DNA of 62,000 nucleotides from Symbiodinium natans (GCA_905221605.1 CAJNDS010000088.1:97501-159500), one strand, 5' to 3'; numbered from the stretch's first letter, positions 10,090-20,070 are shown. A program made the numbers and translations. The notes: generated from the letters alone by a model not told the origin.

Positions 10090-10417
10090 TTTGGGGTTTG
10101 GGGTTTAGGGTTTAGGGTTTAGGGTTTAGGGTTTAGGGTTTAGGGTTTAGGGTTTAGGGATTAGGGTTTAGAGTTCAGGGTTTAGGGTTTAGGGTTCAGG
10201 GTTGTAAGCTATTGAGTCTTTGGGCTCACGGGCTTCGGAGTCAAAGTTGTAGGGCGTAGGGTTTAAACAGGTTTCTAGGCTACTCGTTTAGCTACCCCCC
10301 TGTTGCAACTCAACCCAAATTCTAAACCCCTAACCCCTGAACCCGAATCCCAAACCCTACACCCTGCACCGGGCGCTCTCAACCAAAACCGAAACTCAAC
10401 AAACTCAAAAATGCAAC

Positions 10418-10462
10418 CTCACATTCCGGCAGAGGCACATGAAGCGCCGCAAAGGACCCAAA
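10418..10462 (-). CDS. Exon-like island, unknown protein
   Basis: Minus frame GPLRRFMCLCRNV before a GTTGCA donor. Short. Confidence 0.45.
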
Positions 10463-10632
10463 CCCCCCTGTAAACATGGCTTGGGGTCGAGTCTGGGGTA
10501 TGGGGTTGAGAGCGTGGTACCCTAAACTCTAAACCCTAAACCCTAAACCCTAAAACCTAAACCCTAAACCCTAAACCTTTAGGGTTTAGAAATTTGGCCC
10601 GGACCCTTAAACCACCGACCTTAGGACCTCAG

Positions 10633-10730
10633 AACAACCCCCGATTTGCCCAAGGCACCGCAAAGGACTTCGAACCAAGTTCGCTCTGCAGATTTCGCGC
10701 CGCCTGCTCAGCCTGGGGGCTTTCGAAGGT
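10633..10730 (-). CDS. Exon-like island, unknown protein
   Basis: Minus frame AEQAARNLQSELGSKSFAVP then WANRGLF, following a CCCCAG acceptor. Confidence 0.6.
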
Positions 10731-10935
10731 TTACTGAATTGGCGGGTTTAGGGTTTAGGGTTTAGGGTTTAGGGTTTAGGGTTTAGGGTTTAGGGTTTAG
10801 GGTTTAGGGTTTAGGGTTTAGGGTTTAGGGTTTAGGGTTTAGGGCTTTGGGGGGTTTAGGGTTTAGGGTTTGGGTTTTAGGGTTTAGGGTTTAGGGCTCA
10901 GGGCTCAGGGGGGTTCAGGGTCAAGGCTTAGGACC

Positions 10936-10975
10936 TAGCAGTCGCCAGCACGGTCGATGATGTGCTTCTGGCTTA
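10936..10975 (-). CDS. Short exon-like island
   Basis: Minus frame QKHIIDRAGDC before a GTCCTAAG donor. Confidence 0.42.
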
Positions 10976-11214
10976 GACAGCCCAAACCTACACCCTAAAC
11001 CCTAAACTCTAAACCCATAAACCCCTAAACCCTAAACCCTAAACCCTAAACCCTGAACCCTAAACCCTAAACCCTAAACCCTAAACCCTAACCCTAAACC
11101 CTAAACCCTAAACCCTAACCCAAAACCCTAAACCCTAAACCCCTAAACCCCTAAACCCCTAAACCCCTAAACCCCTAAACCCTCAACCCTAAACCCCAAG
11201 CCCCAAACCCCAAA

Positions 11215-11261
11215 AAGGCCCGCAAGCTGGCGCTTGCACCCCGGTCTTTCCTGCTCGCCTG
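11215..11261 (-). CDS. Possible exon
   Basis: Minus frame PGEQERPGCKRQLAGL. The plus strand is also open, so the strand is uncertain. Confidence 0.38.
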
Positions 11262-11439
11262 GAGAACTCAGTCTCTAAGGGTAGTTCCATGGTCCCGGAA
11301 TGTGGCCCCTTGAAAGGGTACCCCTTATATACCCCTTAGGGTTTAGGGTTTAGGGTTTAGGGTTTAGGGTTTAGGGTTTAGGGTTTAGGGTTTAGGGTTT
11401 AGGGTTTAGGGTTTAGGGTTTAGGGTTTAAGGCTTATGG

Positions 11440-11600
11440 GTAGTGTCGGCCCTTAAATGGGTACCCCTTATATAACTTATATACCCTATGCAACTGAGGG
11501 CCCATACATCAGAACCCTTTACAAGAGGTTAGGGACTCTCACCCTAGTTTAGAGAACTACCCCAAATTTAGGATAAGAGGAAGGTTCTTCCTAACCCCCT
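11440..11600 (+). mobile_element. MITE-like family 4, copy 1
   Basis: Shares GTATCGGCCCTTA-type start, ACCCCTTATAT, GGGCCCATAC and ACCCTTTA.AGAGG with 45060-45200. A related end lies at 11277-11338. Non-coding. Confidence 0.5.
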
Positions 11601-11929
11601 CACCCCGACACACAGTAGCCAGTAGGCCGGATTTACAAACCCTAAACCCTAAACTCTAAGCAAAAACAGTACACTGATGCGTTTTCAGGCTCTGAGCATT
11701 TGGCGAGCTTTTACTTGGTTTGGTGCAGGGTTTAAGGTTTTGCGTTGAGGGTTTAGGGTTTTGGGTTAAGGGGTTTTGGATGTGGGCTTAGGCCTGAGGG
11801 TTTAGGGAATTTCGGGTTGGGACTGCGTTCTCAGGGCTCAGGGTTGTGAGTTTGGAATCTACCAGACCCCGAAACCCCAAAAACACCTCGACCCCAAACC
11901 CCGAAATCCTAAAACCCCAAACTCCTAAG

Positions 11930-12018
11930 CAAGGGACGCTGATGAAGCTCGTCGCCAGACGGACGAGCATGGAGGTCGAGTGCGGCGAGAACGCCAGCGA
12001 GGCAGTTTTCCCTGGCCA
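11930..12018 (-). CDS. Exon-like island, unknown protein
   Basis: Minus frame ARENCLAGVLAALDLHARPS then GDELHQRPL. An antisense frame is also open. Confidence 0.58.
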
Positions 12019-12210
12019 AAGTGGGGTTTCGGTCTCAGGGTTTAGAAGCTTAGGGTCCCGAACCCTAAACCCGAAACCCTGACATTCACTGGCCTTTGGC
12101 TGCCCCCAAGCTCTCCTAGACCCTAAACCCTAAACCTAAACCCTAAACCCTAAACCCTAAACCCTGAACCCTGAACCCTGAACCCTGAACCCTGAAACCC
12201 TTAACCCTAG

Positions 12211-12285
12211 GAAACCAACTCCACTGCCCAAAGAGAACCAAGTCAGGGTGTGGGGGCTTCCGGGTCCTTTGGAGTAAAGGCATCC
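12211..12285 (-). CDS. Exon-like island, unknown protein
   Basis: Minus frame GCLYSKGPGSPHTLTWFSLG, after a TAGCCCAG acceptor. Confidence 0.58.
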
Positions 12286-12398
12286 CTGGGCTAAGGCCTC
12301 AACATGCATAAGACCCCCGATTTCCGTACAGAATGGGGTTAAGGGTGTAGGGATTAGGGTTTAGAGTTCAGGGCTTAGGGTTTCGGGTTTAGGTTCAG

Positions 12399-12446
12399 GG
12401 TGTCTTGACGGCCGCCATGTGCGTCCGAGACTCTTTTCGTGCCGCT
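12399..12446 (-). CDS. Exon-like island, unknown protein
   Basis: Minus frame AARKESRTHMAAVKTP after a TTACAG acceptor. Confidence 0.5.
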
Positions 12447-12599
12447 GTAACATAGTGGTGTGGAGTGTAGGTAGGTGCGGGTCTAGGGTTTAGGGTTTAG
12501 AGTTTCAGGTTTATAAGGTTTAGGATTCAGGGTTTTAGGGTTTAGTATTTTACGATTGTAGGGCTTAGGGTGCAATTAGGGCTTAGGGTTACCTGCAAA

Positions 12600-12925
12600 T
12601 CCCTAAACCCTGAAACCCTAAACCCTGAAACCCTGAAACCCTAATTAAACCCTGAAACCCTGAAACCCTAAACCCTAAACCCTAAACCCTGAAACCCTAA
12701 ACCCTAAACCCTGAAACCCTGAAACCCTAAACCCTAAATCCTAGAAACCCTGAAACCCTGAAACCCTAAACCCTAAATCCTAAACCCTAAATCCTAAACC
12801 CTAAACCCTGAAACCCTGAAACCCTAAACCCTAAACCCTGAAACCCTGAAACCCTAAACCCTAAACCCTAAACCCTAAATCCTAAACCCTAAACCCTAAA
12901 TCCTAAACCCTAGAAACCCTAAACC
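12600..12925. repeat. CCCTGAAA/CCCTAAA mixed array
   Basis: Octamer CCCTGAAA and heptamer CCCTAAA units alternate over about 320 bp. Confidence 0.9.
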
Positions 12926-12992
12926 GAGGCTTGCACCGTGCAAGGTCCATTTGGCCGCCTCATCGCTTTCGATGGCCTGGGAGGCCCCGAAA
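12926..12992 (-). CDS. Exon-like island, unknown protein
   Basis: Minus frame GASQAIESDEAAKWTLHGAS. Clear coding character. Confidence 0.63.
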
Positions 12993-13453
12993 AGGAGTCG
13001 GTTTGGGGTTTAGGGTTTGGGGTTTAGGGTTTAGGGTTTCGGGTTTAGGGTTTCGGGTTTAGGGTTTGCGGTTTAGGGTTTGGGGACTAGAAAGTGGAAG
13101 GAATCTAGGAACATTCAGGGCATGTAGGGAATCGAGGGCATTTAGGGCCTTTAGGGTTCTTAGGGCCCCTAGAATACTTAGGTGTGGGGTGGGGGTTGGG
13201 GTACTTAAAGCACTTAGGTTTCAGGGCTTTGAGGGTATTTAGGGTGTTGAAGGCATTTAGGGCTTGGGGTTGTTTAGGGTTTTTAGGGTAAAGGGGCCAC
13301 AAGGGCTTGCAGGGTAGATTTTTTGGGATGAGGCTGCGCGGGCCTGGGATTTAGAGGCTCAGGGTTAGGGGTTTAATTAGGTCGTAAGGTTTAGGGTTGA
13401 GGGATGAGGGTTTATTGGTGTAAGAGGGTGTAGGGTTTAGGGTTTAGGGTTCC

Positions 13454-13541
13454 CCCGCCCCCGGTAGGTTGGCGCTGAGAGACCACCCAGAGAGTCTCCC
13501 CGTGGTCCCCATCGGGAACGCCTCCGCCTCAGTCAGTTCTG
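13454..13541 (-). CDS. Exon-like island, unknown protein
   Basis: Minus frame AELTEAEAFPMGTTGRLSGW then SLSANLPG, after a CTTAG acceptor. Confidence 0.62.
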
Positions 13542-13639
13542 CTAAGACCCCAAACCCCAAACCACAATCCCTACTCCCTAGTCCCCAAACCCTAAGCCCT
13601 AAACCACAAAACCCTCTCTGTCATATGTACATTTAAACC

Positions 13640-13800
13640 TTTTCAGCCATTCGGTCTCGGGACCAATGTTCTCAGCCATTCGGTCCCTCTGGGACCAACT
13701 TTACTGCCATGCAGTCCCTCCGGGACAAATGTTACTAGCCATTCGGTCCCGTCCCGGAGGGAAGGAAAGGCTACTAGCGCTTTGGTCCCGGAGGGGCCGG
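13640..13800. repeat. Tandem AGCCATTCGGTCCC repeat
   Basis: Four imperfect copies spaced about 29-34 bp (near 13645, 13674, 13708, 13737), with an inverted relative at the right edge. Non-coding. Confidence 0.7.
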
Positions 13801-13831
13801 AGTTTCGAACAAAATTTGAGGGGTAAAGGGG

Positions 13832-13945
13832 TATTGAAGGCCCTTTATTCTCTTCATGCTATGGGATTCTTTGGGCAGGTGGGGTTTTTGTCTAAGTCGA
13901 CGCTCTGCACACTCGACTAGAACTGCTCGATCCGGAGCTACTGAA
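13832..13945 (+). mobile_element. Dispersed repeat family 5, copy 1
   Basis: Shares ATGGGATTCTTTGGGC and flanking sequence with 16200-16318 (same strand) and 24160-24255 (opposite strand). Confidence 0.55.
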
Positions 13946-14080
13946 CCCTAAACCCTAAACCCTAAACCCTAAACCCTAAACCCTAAACCCTAAACCCTAA
14001 ACCCTAAACCCTAAACCCTAAACCCTAAACCCTAAACCCTCAACCCTCAACCCTAAACCCTAAACCCTAAACCCAAACCT
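13946..14080. repeat. Perfect CCCTAAA array
   Basis: About 18 head-to-tail CCCTAAA units with two CCCTCAA variants. Confidence 0.95.
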
Positions 14081-14081
14081 A

Positions 14082-14158
14082 AACGAGTTGTCCTTTTGGA
14101 GCTCAAGGTGTTTAGGGCGTACTCATGGTCATGCTCACGGCGGGCTCTCCAGATGTTG
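14082..14158 (-). CDS. Exon-like island, unknown protein
   Basis: Minus frame [20 protein letters not shown] then KRTTR. Charged and helical. Confidence 0.62.
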
Positions 14159-14286
14159 GCCCCTTGTTGGCAAACCCTAAACCCCTAAACCCTAAACTCT
14201 CAACCCTAAACCCCCAAACCCTAAACCCAACCCCAAACTCTACACCCCAAACCCTCAACCCCAAACCGCAAACCCTAAACCACAAA

Positions 14287-14395
14287 ATACATATATATAT
14301 ATATATATGTGTATATATATATATGTGTGTATATATATATGTATATGTACATATATATATATATATAGAAAGATATCTATACGTGTGTATATATA

Positions 14396-14428
<33 letters not shown>

Positions 14429-14452
14429 GTGCGTGTGTGTGTGTGTGTGTCT
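14287..14452. repeat. AT/GT microsatellite
   Basis: (TA)n, (GTATATAT)n and (GT)n tracts. Tyr/Ile-rich open frames are artefacts. Confidence 0.95.
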
Positions 14453-14612
14453 TTGTTCGTTTTATTCACGAAAGAAGTCTCCTATATCATACAAGCAACT
14501 ACCCTAAATGTGAGGCTCCTGCTTTCGTAGGAACCCAGAACCTAAACCCTAAAGTTTGAACCTAAACCCTAAGCCCTAAACCCTAAATCCGAAACTCTAA
14601 AAAAGGAGGGAC

Positions 14613-14669
14613 CTCATGGTCCCTGCATGGAGCAAGCAAAAAATGACAACCCACATGAGCAAGTCCGGG
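14613..14669 (-). CDS. Exon-like island, hydrophobic segment
   Basis: Minus frame PDLLMWVVIFCLLHAGTM between a GAACAG acceptor and a GTCCCT donor. Could be a membrane helix. Confidence 0.52.
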
Positions 14670-14847
14670 CTGTTCAAAGGGTCAAAGGGTTTAGGGTTTA
14701 GGGTTTAGGGTTTAGGGTTTAGGGTCTAGGGTTTAGGGTTTAGGGTTTAGGGGTTAGGGGTTAGGGGTTAAGGCAGGCTTTAGGGAACCGACTGCACCCA
14801 GTGGAGGGGAGGGGGCGCTCCAAAAATCATGGTCCCTTTCTCTTGCT

Positions 14848-14895
14848 GGCTCTTAGTAGGGAATGAGGGAATTCGGTAGCCTATGCTCCCTAACC
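14848..14895. mobile_element. Degenerate end of the 17.4-kb inverted-repeat element
   Basis: GCTGGCTCTTAGTAGGGAAT and GAGGGAATTCGGTAGCCTAT resemble the 45-bp terminal repeat at 17440-17484. Confidence 0.45.
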
Positions 14896-15248
14896 CTACA
14901 ACCCTAAAGCCCTCTAGCTATGACCCTATAACCTCCCGGACCCATCAACTAACTGCCCCTAAACCCCTTAAACCTTAAACCCCTGAACCTGAACTAGGGC
15001 GACTTATTTGCTCATTAACTGATAAACTTGTAAGGCCTTAGGTGGCCGTTGACCTGCAAAATTTCCTGCAAATTATCCCTAGGACTCCAATCCTTGTAGT
15101 TCCTCCAAAGTCGGGTTTCAGTCGGACTTTTGGGGCTTTTGGGGGTGCTTAGGGTTTAGAGTTTTAGGGGTTTTAGGGTTTAGGGCGCGAAATACCCTAA
15201 ACCCTAAACCCTAAACCCTAAACCCCAAACCCCAAACCCCTAAACCCC

Positions 15249-15378
15249 TGAAATTCTCAAAGCGAAGGCGCCCAGAATCCGCGAGGAATTCCTGTGAGGC
15301 CGGCGCCAGTGGCCGACCGGGAGCTGGAACTTTAACGCGCCGGTCCCTGCGTTGGACTTTTGAAGGAGCCGCAGGTTC
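15249..15378 (-). CDS. Exon-like island, unknown protein
   Basis: Minus frame NLRLLQKSNAGTGALKFQLP then VGHWRRPHRNSSRILGAF. At about 43 codons, one of the longer islands. Confidence 0.66.
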
Positions 15379-15537
15379 AGGGAGGGTTTAGGGCTTCCGG
15401 TTCAGGGTTTAGGGTTTAGGGTTTAGGGTTTAAGGTTTGGGGTTTGGGGTTTAGGGTTTAGGTTTTAGGGTTTAGGGTTTAGGGATTAGGTTTTAGGGTT
15501 TGCCTCCAACCCCCAACTCCAAGACCCAAACCCCTTA

Positions 15538-15630
15538 CTTGGAAGCTCTTTTGACTTAGTAAGTCTCTTTCGTATCCCCTAGAGACCTACCTTACTAACC
15601 CGACTTACTAAGTCAAAAAGGGCTTCCAGG
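15538..15630 (+). mobile_element. MITE-like family 1, short copy
   Basis: Arms TTGGAAGCTCTTTTGACTTA and the complement of ACTAAGTCAAAAAGGGCTTC. 93 bp, non-coding. Confidence 0.7.
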
Positions 15631-15775
15631 CCCTCAAACCCTTCAACCGTAAACCCCTTATGGGCTTTAGGTGGTTTTAGAGGATGTTTCGGTACAAAAC
15701 CCTAAACCCTAACACCTAAACCCTAAACCCAAAACCCTAAACCCTGAACCCTAAACCCCAAACCCTAAACCCTAA

Positions 15776-15812
15776 ACCGCAGCCCAGTAGCGGCAGGAGG
15801 CGGGGCTGATGC
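15776..15812 (-). CDS. Exon fragment, partial duplicate of 16396-16475
   Basis: Minus frame PASCRYWAAV parallels LASFRYWAAV at 16396. 27 bp match with two mismatches. Both copies end exactly where GTTTAGGG begins. Confidence 0.5.
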
Positions 15813-15949
15813 CCACTAGTTTTAGGGTTTAGGGTTTAGGGCTTCTGGTTTAGGGTTTAGGGTTTGGGGTTTATATAGGGTTTAGGGTTTAGGGTTTAGG
15901 GTTTAGAGTTTAGGGTTTAGGGCTTAGGGTTTAGGGTGACCCGAGCAAG

Positions 15950-16100
15950 GTCATAAATTCAGCGGGCAAGGTCACGAAATTTGCGGGCAAGGTCATGAAA
16001 TTAGCCGGGCTAACCCTAAACCCTAAACCCTAAACCCTAAACCCTAAACCAAGGCCATGGCAAGGTCTAGATTAGCGGACAAGGTCAGAAAGGTCCTTGC
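15950..16100. repeat. GCGGGCAAGGTCA tandem repeat
   Basis: Copies of GCGGGCAAGGTCATGAAATT type at 15950-16012 and 16060-16100, split by a CCCTAAA block. Confidence 0.75.
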
Positions 16101-16199
16101 CCCCCCAGTTTCCCCGCCCCCCTTCCTCTCCCCCCCCCTTTGAGGTTGAAGAGCACTTGAGCCTTAAGGCTTAGGGTTTAGGCACCGAGGGTATGGAGC

Positions 16200-16318
16200 C
16201 TAGGGTTTATGGAGTGAATGAACTTTGCATTCTCTTAATGTTATGGGATTCTTTGGGCGGGTGGTTTTTTTTGCTCGAAAATTGCTTGACTGCAAAAAGC
16301 TTGACATGAGATGCTGAA
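16200..16318 (+). mobile_element. Dispersed repeat family 5, copy 2
   Basis: Contains ATGTTATGGGATTCTTTGGG and GCTTGACATGAGATGCTGA, shared with 13832-13945 and, inverted, with 24160-24255. Confidence 0.6.
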
Positions 16319-16395
16319 CCCTAAACCCTAAACCTAAACCCTAAACCCTAAACCTTAAACCCTAAACCCTAAACCCGAAACCCTAAACCCTAAAC

Positions 16396-16475
16396 CGCAG
16401 CCCAATAGCGGAAGGAGGCGAGTTTGACCGTGAAGGCCGCCCCATGCATGGTGGGAACCGCCGCGAAGTGGAGGC
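16396..16475 (-). CDS. Exon-like island, unknown protein
   Basis: Minus frame GLHFAAVPTMHGAAFTVKLA then SFRYWAAV. Acceptor GCCCAG|G, donor GCG|GTTTAGG, in which the telomeric repeat begins at the splice site. Confidence 0.66.
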
Positions 16476-16925
16476 CTGGGCAGTTTCCCGGAATTCTGAG
16501 AGGCTTAGGGGTTGGGGTTGAGGGTTTAGGGTTTAGGGTTAAGGGTTCAGGGTTTAGGGTTTAAAGGGTTAAAGGGTTTAGGGTTTAGGGTTTTAGGGTT
16601 TAGGGTTTCGGGGTTTCGGGGTTTCGGGGTTACAGAGTGATAGGGTTGCATTGTGATAGGGTTGGCTAAAGGGGTGGAAGGGATTATGGGGTCATGGGGG
16701 TTGTAGGGATCTTAAGGCATATATAGAGCTATTGAGGGCTATACAATGCCATTTTGAGCTTTATGGGGCCATATAGGGCCACCTAGGGCCATAGAGATCC
16801 TAAACTCCAAACCCTCAACCCTCAACCCTCAACCCTAAACCCTAAACCCCACAAACCCTAAACCCCCAACCCTCAACCCTCAACCATAAACCCTAAACCC
16901 TAAACCCTAAACCCTAAGCCCTAAG

Positions 16926-17028
16926 CCCTACAGATCAGGGGAAGGCCCTCCCCCTGTGTAGGAGGCCCCCACAAGCGCGGGACGAGGCGCTCGAAGTGTT
17001 CGCGCCACGCAAGGCCGCCTCGAAGAGG
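16926..17028 (-). CDS. Exon-like island, unknown protein
   Basis: Minus frame GGLAWREHFERLVPRLWGPP then TQGEGLPLICRA. Clear coding character. Confidence 0.64.
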
Positions 17029-17758
17029 TAAGGCCGAAACCTCAGGTCTAAGGCCAGAACCATGGGGGGGTTAGGGCGTTTGGGGTTTAGGGTTTAGGGT
17101 TTAGAGGTTTAGGGTTTAGGGTTTAGGGATTAGGGTTTAGGGTTTAGGGTTTAGGGTTTAGGGTTTAGGGGTTAGGGGTTAGGGGTTAGGGGTTCGGGGT
17201 TCGGGGTTAGGGGTTAGGGGTTAGGGTTCAGGGCAGGGTTCAGGCCGAAACCTCAGACCGGGGCCGAATCTCGCTGTCTCGGGGCGTTGGGTCTCTTGTT
17301 GGGGCTTTAGGGCTTAGGTTATAAGTTTTGTGTGTACATATATAAATATATATGTCTACGGATGACATAGACATAGAGGTGTATATATATATGCAGTCTA
17401 GGGAACCTCGTAAAGGTCCCCGACTGGTGGAGCCTTAATCTTACTGCTGGTTAGTAGGGAACGAGGGAATGAGGTACCCTATATGAGTCGGCGCCAAAAT
17501 CACTTGTTTGGGCCTTGCTCGTTTTTAAATAAGCGCGTCCCCGATCGCTTCCCATGCTTTTCGCCTAGCGGACTTACTAGGACTATCCGGCCAAAGACTC
17601 GACAAGTAACTAGACGATACTCAACATGGGGTTCACCAGAGTACACTACAAGTCCTGGGGACACGGCAAGCGGATGGAGCTCCATGTCGGAGCAAAGCAT
17701 GGCCACTCCAAGGACTCCAAGGGGCTTCAGAGGCCGACTACTGAATTTGCAAGAACTC

Positions 17759-17869
17759 ACATGGGTGGTTGTCAAAATTATGATCCCTTTTGGGGTACCC
17801 TAAATATTAGGTGCCGTATTATAATATGGATCCAAAAAGGGACCCTAATTTTGACAGCCACCCACATGT
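17759..17869. mobile_element. Nested palindromic MITE-like element
   Basis: Left arm 17759-17793 and right arm 17832-17869 are inverted repeats (ACATGGGTGG, GTCAAAATTA, CCCTTTTTGG cores). Inserted just 3' of the ORF at 17874-18347. Confidence 0.72.
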
Positions 17870-17873
17870 CTTT

Positions 17874-18347
17874 TCAGCCGCTGCTTCCACTTGAGTCGGA
17901 GCTCGAGTCCGAGCTAGAGCCTGAGCTGGAAGTGGAATTCTCACCAGCCTTTCGCCTGGCCCTACGCTCCTTTTGCTTGAGGCTCTGCCTCTGCCATTGC
18001 GCGGGCCTATCACCGTAGAGGTCTGCTCCCTCGGGCAGGACAGCGGTACCCACGCCCTGCCTGCGGGTGAGAGCCGTCTCATCGTGTAAGCCCAGAGGCT
18101 GAACGTCTGTGTCCCAGCGGCTCCTTCCACTCTGGTGCCAAACGCACACAGCACACAGGAGACTTTTGGCAAAATGCCTGCGTGACATACATGCATTTGC
18201 CAAGCCACGTACTCGATTCAAGAGTTTGGGGCCTTCGAGCAACTCCACAATGTCTGGACCACTAACCCGCAACCAGTAAAGGCTCAATAAGCAATCCTTC
18301 GCCACATCCTGATATCTGCTATTTCCATTCTTATCCGATCGTAACAT
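17874..18347 (-). CDS. Hypothetical protein with Ser/Asp-rich tail
   Basis: Open frame of 157 codons from ATG to TGA, inside the inverted-repeat element. The first 80 residues look like ordinary globular sequence (SRYQDVAKDCLLSLYWLRVS, Cys in ACMSRRH and LLCAVCVWH). Residues about 120-137 are basic (QRQSLKQKERRARRK), then a low-complexity SSSGSSSDSSS tail runs to the stop. No family recognised and no transposase signature seen. It could be a captured host exon. The stop falls about 5 bp before the nested palindrome. Confidence 0.5.
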   Translation of the reverse strand: MLRSDKNGNSRYQDVAKDCLLSLYWLRVSGPDIVELLEGPKLLNRVRGLANACMSRRHFAKSLLCAVCVWHQSGRSRWDTDVQPLGLHDETALTRRQGVGTAVLPEGADLYGDRPAQWQRQSLKQKERRARRKAGENSTSSSGSSSDSSSDSSGSSG

Positions 18348-18429
18348 ATACCCCTTAGCACGTCCCCTATCGACCCTCGACGTTTTGCTGCGACAACTAC
18401 CTCCTATACTAATGTACAGTAGCGGTAAT

Positions 18430-18541
18430 ATTGACCGCGTCTCATATAATCCCTTAAAGAAAATATGTAGGGGGATATAGGGTACATTGACCGCGTCTCA
18501 TATAATCCCGTAAAGAAAATATGTAGGGGGATATAGGGTAC
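18430..18541. repeat. 56-bp tandem duplication
   Basis: Two adjacent copies (18430-18485 and 18486-18541) differ at one base. Unit begins ATTGACCGCGTCTCATATAA. The second copy merges with the right inverted repeat. Confidence 0.92.
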
Positions 18542-18717
18542 CTCATTCCCTCAATCCCTACGAACCAGCAGTAAGTAGTAGCTAGAACAAAGTTTTGAGG
18601 TTTATTCTAGAATAGTTATAAAGGGGCCATAAGGGAACATTGTTAGCGTTGTTATACCCCCTAGATTACTTCCTCCCAGCCGCCCCACCAAAAAAAGGGT
18701 GTGCGTCCGAGCAGGAC

Positions 18718-18833
18718 ACTTGGAAGCTCTTTTTGACTTAGTAAGTCTACTTAGCATCCCCTAGAAACCCAAGTATAATCCCCATAGCCCACCTTACTAA
18801 CCCTACTTACTAAGTCCAAAAGGGCTTTCAAGT
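18718..18833 (+). mobile_element. MITE-like family 1, copy 3
   Basis: Arms CTTGGAAGCTCTTTTTGACT and the complement of AAGTCCAAAAGGGCTTTCAA. A solo right end lies at 18907-18937 and a solo left end at 43467-43499. Confidence 0.72.
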
Positions 18834-18951
18834 AACCCTAAACCCCAAACCCTAAACCCTAAACCCTAAACCCTAAACCCCAAACCCTAAACCCTAAACC
18901 CTAAACCCCTACTTCCTAAGTCCAAAAGGGCTTGCAAGCAGGGGGGGCACT

Positions 18952-19008
18952 TTAGGTCGGCCCTCCCCACCGCCAGCCTCTCTCAGGCGTACCTCTTCCC
19001 ACGTCCCC
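18952..19008 (-). CDS. Exon-like island, unknown protein
   Basis: Minus frame GDVGRGTPERGWRWGGPT. Confidence 0.45.
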   Translation of the reverse strand, partial: GDVGRGTPERGWRWGGPT

Positions 19009-19014
19009 AGTAAA

Positions 19015-19375
19015 CCCTAAACCCTAAACCCTAAACCCTAAACCCTAAACCCTGAACCCTGAACCCTAAACCCTAAACCCTAAACCCTAAACCCTAAACC
19101 CCAAACCCTAAACCCTAAACCCTAAACCCTAAACCCTAAGCTTAACCGGTCACCAAGCACCCCCGCTGTGCCTGCATCCCCCGGGTTTAGGGTTTAGGGG
19201 TTAAGGGTTTAGGGTTTAGGGTTAGGGTTTAGGGTTTAGGGTTTAGGGTTTAGGGTTTAGGGTTTAGGGTTTAGGGTTTAGGGTTTAGGGTTTAGGGTTT
19301 AGGGTTTAGGGTTTAGGGTTCAGGGTTCAGGGTTTAGGGTTTAGGGTTTAGGGTTTAGGGTGTAGGGTTACTAGT
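19015..19375. repeat. Back-to-back telomeric arrays
   Basis: CCCTAAA array (19015-19140), a 45-bp unique island, then a TTTAGGG array (19185-19375). The island reads TAGVLGD on the minus strand before a GTTAAG donor and may be a micro-exon. Confidence 0.8.
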
Positions 19376-19625
19376 TAAAAGTGTCATTTATGCATTCAGA
19401 ACTACTACCAGTAACAGTGCTGATGGTCCATCATAAGATTGACAAAGGCCACCAGACCACTCTGCTTAACTTCTTACAGTAAGCAGCGCATGCAAAACCA
19501 ACCACTTCACTTCAACCCAAGGACGGTGTCTCTGAGTCAAAAAAACTTGCAATTCAGGGTTCAGGGTTTTGGGGCTTGGGTCTAGGGTCTCAACCCTAAA
19601 CCATAAACCCTCACGAAACAGCCCT

Positions 19626-19668
19626 CAGATGAACACTGACGAACCTGGCGTGGAGCTCTGGCAGGTAG
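19626..19668 (-). CDS. Short exon-like island
   Basis: Minus frame YLPELHARFVSVHL. Confidence 0.5.
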
Positions 19669-19711
19669 GGCCCTAAACCCTAAACCCTAAACCCAAGAAC
19701 CCTGAAACCTC

Positions 19712-19769
19712 ACACCCCCAGTCTGGGCTCGAAACGTCGCTCTGGCTGGCTCATACTGCATGAGGTCGG
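19712..19769 (-). CDS. Exon-like island, unknown protein
   Basis: Minus frame DLMQYEPARATFRAQTGG. Confidence 0.52.
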
Positions 19770-20028
19770 AATGTCCGTTCTCGGAATCTCCGTTCTCGAA
19801 GCCCGGCGACACCTGTCTAGGGCGCAGGGTTCAGAGATTTCGTACTACTACTGGATCTGCCGTCTAGGATTTGGGACTTTCGAGGCCTTGGGCGCAATGT
19901 TAGGGGGTAGGAAGGGGTTCTTTTGTGAGGGGAAGGGATTGCAACTGAACCCTCAACCCTAAACCCTACACCCTAAACCCTAAACCCTAAACCCTAAACC
20001 CTAAACCCTAAACCCTAAACCCTAAACC

Positions 20029-20070
20029 TCTCATCCTGGTCTTTGATGATCTTGCTTCCAACAACCTCCC
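20029..20070 (-). CDS. Short exon-like island
   Basis: Minus frame EVVGSKIIKDQDE ending at a GTTTAG donor. Confidence 0.5.

Larger units (their letters stand above)
17440..18575. mobile_element. 1.1-kb element with 45-bp terminal inverted repeats
   Basis: 17440-17484 and 18531-18575 are inverted repeats with about three mismatches in 45 bases (core GAGGGAATGAGGTACCCTAT). The interior has no telomeric repeats. It holds a nested palindrome, one 157-codon minus ORF and a 56-bp tandem duplication near the right end. No transposase motif and no obvious target-site duplication seen, so it may be a non-autonomous DNA transposon or a gene trapped between two MITE copies. Confidence 0.62.

Noticed and set aside
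14125-14559. 144-codon ORF rich in Ile/Tyr and NPKP repeats
   Set aside because: Made of CCCTAAA and TA/GT repeats. The real exon-like island at 14082-14158 reads on the other strand.
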